64,000 nt of DNA, taken from Perkinsus olseni. Taxonomy: Eukaryota; Perkinsozoa; Perkinsida; Perkinsidae. The notes under the pieces are model-generated. The model ran no database searches, was not told the origin of the DNA, and was given only the letters and a program-made list of their open reading frames with translations. Of the stretch, positions 58,001 to 64,000 are shown piece after piece. A program made the translations under genes and the position numbers. Position 1 is the stretch's first letter. Every line of letters starts with the position of its first letter. The stretch covers positions 62,001 to 126,000 of the forward strand of contig JABANP010000085.1 of the NCBI GenBank assembly GCA_013115135.1. Direction: 5' to 3'.

Positions 58001-59338
58001 GCACAGGAGCTGCCCAGAAGGAGGTGCGTTCGAGTCTTTCCCGTTCGATTTGGAAGATATTGAATTTTCGCAGGCATAGACTGCTGCAGGGAGATCCGTT
58101 GCTGCCTCGTCTGTCGGGCAACAGGATAATCGACGATTTCGCCGCCTGCTGCCACACTCACAGTCTGCATATCCAAGGTCGAAGCGCGATGCCCTCTAAT
58201 TTTGACGCTGATCTGGGGTGAGCGGCAACTCTAACACTCAAGACTGAGTGTGTTCTTCCAATAGGTACACAATGGGCTACGGCGCCGGGCTGCTGATCCA
58301 CGCCGGAAGAGGCGGTCTGCTCGTCAGCGCCGAAGGGATTGGAGAAGGATGCTGCTGACTGGACCGTCGTTGGAGTGAGCCTCTCGGGGGGCTTTCTGAG
58401 TACCATCTGTTTCGATGAAACGGTGGAGTGCTTGCGTGAGCTAGCCAGTGGTATTCTCACAGGTCCCACTAACCTCGCTAGTGAGCGTTTCACTGGATGA
58501 AGATAATTCTGAGTGCCAAGTGAGCCGGGAGTCGAAGGAGCCTCGGACCATTCAAGCGTCTGCCTACTGTCGCTGAGGGAAATCCACTCGTCTCGCGGGA
58601 GACTTGCGTTTTTTCAGGTTCATATCGAGCAGGAGGCTTTGCACGTCTTCTCGGACGTGAGCAACAATCATACTCCGAGGGTTATCTGTGACCTGCCTGA
58701 ACCTAGCAAACGAAGATTCGTCAATATCGGCCCAGTAGGGAGGTTGTCGAACCCCTAGAAGGACACTTCGCATCGTATTTTAGTTGCAATATAACATTCC
58801 TGAGGTCGCTCGGCAATGCGTGAGATCGCTGAAGTTGAGGAGTTCAATAGGGCAACCACCGAGCCTCTCACGCGCAAGGACGGTAAGGATAGTCGCAAGT
58901 TCGTAAAGGAGACTACATATGAACTTATCTGAGTGCTGTCCTTGAGAATATGCTCCGGTCCGGACTCTCCAATCGAGGGGCCAACGGACGTCTAGTTGGT
59001 GGTCCCGGCACGACGTGCTGCGAGCTGAGCTACTTGTGGAGATTCGCTCTGTATGCCGGGATGTGTGAACATCGTCATGTCAGAGCTCCTCCGGGTCGGC
59101 CGGCTCATCGGAGGCTACTATCAGGGCAGGCAGAGGGGTGCATAGATCTCACTCGAGACGGAAACGGAATGCTACAGCTTCTGAGCCGCAAGAGGAGGAA
59201 CCGAGGTTGGTGGTTATTCCGCTGGCGATCTTGCTGTCATCGCTGGGCAGGTCGAGGGTTTATCGCCCTGTTGGAGCGCATTATCGAGTTGTGAAGGTGA
59301 ACCTCAGGGAGATACCTCAAGCAGCCGAGTCTGAGTGA
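49089..59338 (+). CDS. Tandem-domain 6-phosphofructokinase-like protein (PPi-PFK type)
   Basis: Two PFK domains lie in one plus-strand exon series of over 30 exons, like the fused beta-alpha enzymes of apicomplexans. Domain 1: IGVMLTGVWGPASGIHNVVL (49935), LLGFMDGPSGF, HGLVVAGGPAE, LGFDSAMT, DYHFIRCGSSTATLEVALQ, ISDGFYDFLP, VHYLGQEARCPLPSKFD and RQPGPYQFEGPLSDG (to about 53430). Domain 2: [20 protein letters not shown] (about 55975), LDGVVVVGGVGTHADTALL, VPASVENDIPLVE, YFIRICGRSMSHIAAECAL, VLIPESVTDAL, HIQGRSAMPSNFDADLG and GYGAGLLIHAGRGG, ending near 59338. The start is uncertain; 49089 is the first plausible ATG and 49935 the first sure exon. Frame breaks occur near 56660 and 58345. tRNA-Ala sits in the intron 50211-50405. 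Active-site motifs are altered in both domains. Confidence 0.85.
50275..50346 (-). tRNA. tRNA-Ala (anticodon TGC)
   Basis: On the minus strand GGGCGTG pairs with CACGTCC. D arm GTG...CAC is present. Anticodon stem TCTGC/GCAGA encloses loop TTTGCAT (anticodon TGC). T arm CCGGG-TTCAAAC-CCCGG follows, with discriminator A. Length is 72 nt. It lies in the PFK intron 50211-50405, antisense to the host. Confidence 0.95.
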
Positions 59339-59559
59339 TACCGGATTTAGATTTTGTAATTGTTCGACGATTGAATGAGGAGCATTTTCTCTACTTTTCT
59401 TTGAAAACCTGGCTTGTGTTCTCGATCTTGAGTACGTCGAAGCGGAGATGGGAGGACGCATGAGAACGTTTCGCTTAACTCTGGTCATCAATTTGTGGAG
59501 TTCGGGGCAGCCTGAGTCATTGAAGATCGAGACCCGCAACGGGTCGCAGTCATGATTGG

Positions 59560-59920
59560 GCGGTGACTTGAGGGTTCACAGGCCGACTGATCCAAGCAAA
59601 GCCCGTCTCCACTGGCATTCGACTTGGGGGCGGATATCTGGTCAAGGTGTGGTGAGCCTTCAGTACAACCTAGGCTCTCTGGAGCTACTCTAGAGATTCT
59701 CCAGCGAGGAAGCTAAGTGAATTGGGGGGACAGTCTTTCGGACTTTCCGTGAGTGGAGAGCTGGCAGGCGCGGACGGGTTCGGCATGCATTACGGCTATA
59801 TTGATATGAATTCTCCTCTGCTAAGTCTGGGTTATCCGTCGACAGTTTGGCCGAGTGGTCTAAGGCGCTGGCTTAAGGCGCCAGTCCGAAAGGGCGTGGG
59901 TTCGAACCCCACAGCTGTCA
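59560..59920. repeat. Duplicated tRNA-Leu cassette, copy 1
   Basis: About 59550-59720 aligns with about 61775-61975 (shared words GATTGGGCGGTGAC/AATTGGGCGATGAC, GATCCAAGCA, GCGGATATCTGG/GCAGATATCTGG, GGCTCTCTGG, AGCGAGGAAGCT/AGCGAGAAAGCT), and each copy is followed by a tRNA-Leu. It marks a segmental duplication of 300-400 bp about 2.2 kb apart. Confidence 0.7.
59841..59920 (+). tRNA. tRNA-Leu (anticodon AAG), third copy
   Basis: Identical 80-nt sequence to the copies at 14304 and 46360. It follows the end of the PFK gene and is not in a visible intron. Confidence 0.96.
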
Positions 59921-60277
59921 TGCTTATACCGCTCCGACGACTGCGAATGGTATCCATGTCCTCTACGGTAAGCAGAGTGATCGCAACGAATCCTAGGTAC
60001 GGTCTCGTTCCTCTCCACGATTATTGTTGAGAATTTGTCCTGAAGTGGCTAGTCAGACGAGGATGCCGAGCCAGGGTTAAGGCCGAAATCTCAAGTCTAC
60101 AATCTCAGCACTATGGGCATGCCAGTATTGAATGTCAGTATTCCAAGGAAGCAGCGCAACCGCTCGGAGTAGGCCCCTCCTCTGCGCGACGACTCTGAGG
60201 CTACGCTCACAGCCGCATTGTAACGCATTAGTCGGCTGGAGTGGTAGCGACGCTGGGAGAGAACTCGGTATTTCTCA

Positions 60278-60485
60278 ATGGCCGGCAACGAGTTGAACGT
60301 CGACCCCGCAGCCTCTCCACATGATATTGATCGCGCTTTGTTGAGCTGCGACGAAGAGGCACATAATGTGAGCAGCCCATCTTTTCTTGGCTAATCCCAA
60401 TAAGGATTTTCTCACTCTCCAGGCCGTCCGTCAGCACCGCTGGTTCCTGCCCGGGAGGAGTCCTCCCGGAGGACATTCCTTGTGA
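60278..60485 (+). CDS. Small unknown two-exon ORF
   Basis: Exon 1 (60278-60367) encodes MAGNELNVDPAASPHDIDRA and ends AHN at a GTGAGC donor. Exon 2 starts after CTCTCCAG at 60423 in phase and ends at TGA 60485, giving 50 residues. Acidic N-terminus, Pro/Gly-rich end. It could be the start of a longer gene if splicing differs. No family is recognised. Confidence 0.35.
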
Positions 60486-60874
60486 ATCATCATTGTAGTT
60501 CACTTCCCGCGAAGTTTGCACGTTGAGTCAGTTGCTGGTTACACGGCTGCTCGGCTGGAGTCTATGACAGAGACAGCAAGACTCCATCTCATGCATCCAT
60601 TACACGGAGGATAGCTCGATTGACTCGTAACTTGCAGAACGCGAGAGTATCCACAACCACTGAAACTGAGCGTTGCAGCTCTGTTAGACCCACTGTGCTT
60701 CCCACAGTGTGCTTGCCACAAGTGAAAGAGGCGCATATAAGGGAAGGACTTGGCCGATAGCCATAGTAGGCACATCACTGGCTCGGCGGGCGGTGAGAGT
60801 ACAAAAAGTCTAGTGTCTGGTGAAAAACAACATGCGTGGTGACCGCACTGTGGTAAACTCCGACGAAATCTCTC

Positions 60875-61048
60875 TCACCACCAATACAATTCCATACCAC
60901 CCAGTGGATCCAAAAACGCTGCCGGACCTGTCCCATTGGGCTTGGGTCCCTTCTGCAGGAACTTCGAGGATACGGTCTTGTCGGCATCTTGCGCCGTCAC
61001 CAGCATCAGACCTTGAGCACTCATCAGCAAAGCTTGGCAGAACTTCAT
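60875..61048 (-). CDS. Possible small secreted protein or first exon
   Basis: Starting at the ATG at 61048, the frame reads MKFCQALLMSAQGLMLVTAQ, a plausible signal peptide, then DADKTVSSKFLQKGPKPNG. It is 57 codons to the stop and may continue by splicing. Nothing else supports it. Confidence 0.25.
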   Translation of the reverse strand: MKFCQALLMSAQGLMLVTAQDADKTVSSKFLQKGPKPNGTGPAAFLDPLGGMELYWW

Positions 61049-61769
61049 TCTTGGTGAAGTTACAAAGTTATTAGAACTATCCAAGGAAGCAGCTGGAGAG
61101 CAATTGCTAATGAAGAGACGAGTCAACCGAAAAGATACGGTAACCTTGATATCGGCAGTAATGCCAAGCTGGCACTGCCAACGCCACCTCAGAGGATACT
61201 CGTGCCTCAGCGGCACAACTCATAAGCACTCCATCGTGTGGCCTTCGCACTCAACTACGCAAGTGTGAACAAGTGGGCAAGGCAATGAAATCTGCTGCTT
61301 AGAGTATAACATGGACTTTCGCCCAGCTATATAGAAAGCGATTGTCACGCCGGGAAACAGACGATTATCTACCGCTTTTCTCAACTCCATTGTTTTCATC
61401 TGGAGAATATGCTTCTATACGGCAGCGAGACAACGCCTCTCTGCGGAGCTCGCAGGGCGGACGAACCCTCAAACGAGGTCGCGAGTTATCAACGGGAATT
61501 GGGACCGCACGTGCCAGGGATGCGCACTTGACACCCGGGATATGACTCGTGGCGCGGGTGTCTTCTTCGAGAACGGGGACAGCCTCACCACGACATGACA
61601 GCCTTATGCTTCTGAGGTCGATTACGTCGGCCTCTCTTGTAACGGTAAATTATCGTCGGTAATGATGGGACATATGAGAAAGGTCTTCTCAGAAGGTCTC
61701 ACCTAACTTATCACTCTGCGGAGTTCGAACCGTTGGAGCTCGAAGAGAAAGATCTGATACGGGTCGAAG

Positions 61770-62156
61770 TTCCAATTGGGCGATGACGTACGGGTTCAGA
61801 GGCCGCGTGATCCAAGCATAGGCCGCCGCCGCAGGTGAGCTATTCGATGGCGAGCATAGGGCGGATCAGGAGCAGATATCTGGCGAGGTTGTGGTGCCCG
61901 GTTGCTGTGAGCTTTACGTGAAGGCTCTCTGGGGCCACTCTCGGGCTTCCTCAGCGAGAAAGCTCTGTTCGAGCTGCCCGTGAAACCTCAGCATCCCTTA
62001 TCCGGACCTTACGCGGCATGCATCAGTACCATATCGACACGACTCCTTCGCTGTGAATCCTGTTATCAGCGTCATCGACAGTTTGGCCGAGTGGTCCAAG
62101 GCGCTGGCTTTAGGCGTCAGTCCGAAAGGGCGTGGGTTCGAACCCCACAGCTGTCA
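61770..62156. repeat. Duplicated tRNA-Leu cassette, copy 2
   Basis: Partner of 59560-59920. The region just before the tRNA is more diverged here than between the copies at 46.3 and 59.8 kb, and the tRNA itself has changed anticodon. Confidence 0.65.
62077..62156 (+). tRNA. tRNA-Leu (anticodon TAG)
   Basis: Same fold and almost the same sequence as the three AAG copies, but the anticodon loop is TTTAGGC (anticodon TAG) and there are compensating or tolerated changes (GTCC in the D loop, GTCAG in the anticodon stem). Acceptor, variable arm and T arm are unchanged, so it should be functional and reads CUA codons. Confidence 0.93.
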
Positions 62157-62449
62157 ATCATTTCGACGTAGCTTGGGATAGCGAGCCATCGATGACGTCG
62201 TGTATCACGCCTGAGTCTGCAATAACATCTGAGTAGTTCACGCCTTTCATTTCCGAATCTCCCTACCTTACTGGCAATTCAAGCTGTCATTATCACCCAG
62301 AACATCACATGAAGATGAACGTGAGAAAATGTGGCGCTAGACATTCTCAATACAACAGGCTCAGGATACTATAAACATTTAACCTTGCAACTGCCCGTCA
62401 TTGGACTAATCTTATCATTCGAACCTCCATTCTTCAAATCGCGCGTAGT

Positions 62450-63559
62450 TTATGCGCGAGACAAAACATGCCCTTGTTGTCGTAATTTTTGCGGCGTAAG
62501 GGATCGAGCCTTGCGTGAAGCCGTAGTATGGAACTCTTTGAACCATCCGACTCCGGAGCTATATTCTCCCGGAGGGTTGTTGGCCAAGAGGAGGAAGACC
62601 TCGTTGCATTTTTCATGATCGTCGCCGCTTGTGATGGGCCAATAAGAACGAAGTTTCGTGAAAACTTGATCGGACAAGTGAGCGAAGGGCATGATGGGCG
62701 CGAGATACCGATGAGCTCTCTCCACGTTGTCGAAGACGCTAACCGTACCATTGTACTTGATTTTCATCCCGGGGCCACCAAGCTGCTTGAAATACCTGAG
62801 AGAGAAAGTTCATTTGCAAACAGCTTGTTGGCAACAGATTGGTACTTCGAAATGATCAAGATAACGTGCAATGTGAGTGGAGCGAAGAGTTGCCGAGCTA
62901 AGGCTAACCCTGATTCGACATGATCGTATCAATCCTAGACGACAAGTGGACTGTGAGGCACTTCCATTTGGCACACTGGTACGATTCTTGCTCTTAGGTG
63001 TAACTATGAATACCATACTTATAGTTAAAGTTACCATACTGTAGGTGATATCAACTATCTAGAACTGCCCCGGTCTCACTTAACCCATTCTAGGCTGATG
63101 CGATCCTCGTCGTAGTGCGTAGACTGGAGTAGGTTTGAGAGCTCGCTAGACCTCGTTTCGAAGTGGACAAGTAAAGAGTTCCCGCCGTGGTATCGTAACA
63201 GGCACTCGTCAGTCGCAGTATAAATCTGACCCTCAACCTACATCAGAGAAACATCCGCTGGTGCCAAAGACATTCCGAGGTAGCAATTTCAAGCAGTTGG
63301 GGCGAAGCGACTCTAGCAACTCGGTGTGGTGAGATGCGGCGACGTACCTTTCCTTCTCTTATGAATTCAACAACCTTGTGAACTCCCACTATGCTTTTCA
63401 CTTTCTCGCGTACTGAATCTATCTGCACAAATCATGCAACGAAGAATGATCAAACGGAGTGAAGGCAAGCACGGCTACCTCTGATTTAGTGAGGCTCAGA
63501 CCCGCGAAGTTCAATCTGAACGCCAGAACCGACAGAACAACAATACGAGTGCAAAACAT
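62450..63559 (-). CDS. Secreted protein of unknown family
   Basis: Exons on the minus strand join in phase 0 at the start: MFCTRIVVLSVLAFRLNFAG (signal peptide) from 63559, then IDSVREKVKSIVGVHKVVEF, then VEGQIYTATDECLLRY with LVHFETRSSELSNLL and EDRISLEW near 63090. The last exon follows CTCTCTCAG at about 62797: YFKQLGGPGMKIKYNGTVSV, then AHRYLAPIMPFAHLSDQVF and NNPPGEYSSGVGWFKEFH, ending at 62450. An exon or two between 62800 and 63080 is not resolved. About 230-260 residues, few cysteines, no membrane anchor. I recognise no family. The start lies 51 bp from that of the divergent gene on the right. Confidence 0.6.
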
Positions 63560-63610
63560 TCAGCCGGAAATAGAAATCTCTGGCAAATAAGTGCAAGGTC
63601 CCAGAAAACT

Positions 63611-64000
63611 ATGTCTCGTCTCGTCGCTCACTGCGCACGCCACGCCTCACTGCCTCTGTCCCGGTTCCACGTACTTTGTGACGCCGTCACCGGGTGTGTT
63701 TCATCATGCTAGGTTCCTAAGGAAGGAAGCAGTGGGCATTGTTCTACCGCCACAGCCATCGACTTACACCGTACAAGTTATACGGACCCTCGAAGCATCT
63801 TGAGGATTCAGGTTTTCCCGCTCAGAAAATACGGTATGGGTGGCGGTTGTCGTAGATTGGCAGTCAATTAGACCGTGGCTGCAAGTTTAGGTGAATACGC
63901 TGATATCCTAGGACCAACACGAGGGGACATTAAGCAAAATAGGGCAGACGCAGACGTCGGAACTTCCAACTTGAAAGTCCCAACTTGGGACGAGAAATTT
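63611..64000 (+). CDS. 5' part of a gene with a mitochondrial-type presequence (runs off right edge)
   Basis: The frame starts MSRLVAHCARHASLPLSRF, Arg/Ser/Ala-rich and without acids, typical of a mitochondrial targeting peptide. An intron of about 25 nt (GTGTGTTTCATC...GCTAG) joins in phase through a split Gly codon to FLRKEAVGIVLPPQPSTYTV. A further exon begins near 63891 (EYADILGPTRGDIKQ) and runs to the window edge. The product cannot be named from this much sequence. If the intron is real it is very short. Confidence 0.5.

Noticed and set aside
62528..62923. 131-codon plus-strand open frame
   Set aside because: It overlaps the last exon of the minus-strand secreted protein, which has a signal peptide, in-phase exons and a good acceptor; the plus frame has no such support.
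63891..64000. Possible urease alpha start (GPTRGD near the right edge)
   Set aside because: Only GPT-x-GD is shared with the urease opening; the next residues do not fit and the sequence ends.

Overview
The window is nuclear DNA of a flagellated protist. Genes are broken into many short exons by short GT-AG (occasionally GC-AG) introns, both strands are used, and base composition is near balanced. Axonemal dynein heavy chain, a roadblock-type dynein light chain and a tubulin tyrosine ligase-like enzyme imply a flagellum. A two-domain PPi-type phosphofructokinase and the intron style point to an alveolate. Perkinsus is my best guess (inference; no spliced-leader gene or rRNA is present to confirm it).

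Layout: 0-9.8 kb holds the 5' part of a dynein heavy chain (-), a membrane protein with a TIR-like domain (+), an unresolved multi-exon stretch, a 3'-5' exonuclease-domain gene with a tRNA-Arg in an intron, a RING-H2 protein and a small unknown ORF. 10-19 kb holds a DUF488 protein, intronless phosphoglycerate kinase and a long TTLL gene with tRNA-Leu in an intron. 19-30 kb holds a papain-family protease, V-ATPase subunit B and an isopentenyl phosphate kinase whose introns carry a terminal-inverted-repeat element and a 32-bp minisatellite. 30-46 kb holds a small acidic protein, a GFA/CENP-V-type zinc protein with tRNA-Met in an intron, a PYROXD2-like FAD oxidoreductase, a long unrecognised gene and dynein roadblock. 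47-59 kb holds M17 leucyl aminopeptidase and a tandem-domain phosphofructokinase with tRNA-Ala in an intron. 59-64 kb is a duplicated tRNA-Leu region, then a secreted protein (-) divergent from a gene with a mitochondrial-type presequence (+).

The genes do not form a pathway; this is an ordinary eukaryotic neighbourhood. The unusual signals are structural: four tRNA genes lie antisense inside introns of four different hosts; several introns are almost entirely an inverted-repeat unit (introner-like); the TIR-like protein keeps the plant-type WCxxE motif; the tandem PFK has eroded active-site motifs; and several otherwise intact genes carry single-base reading-frame breaks at G runs.

Exon boundaries were inferred by eye from frame, phase and family resemblance. 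Multi-exon genes are given as one span.
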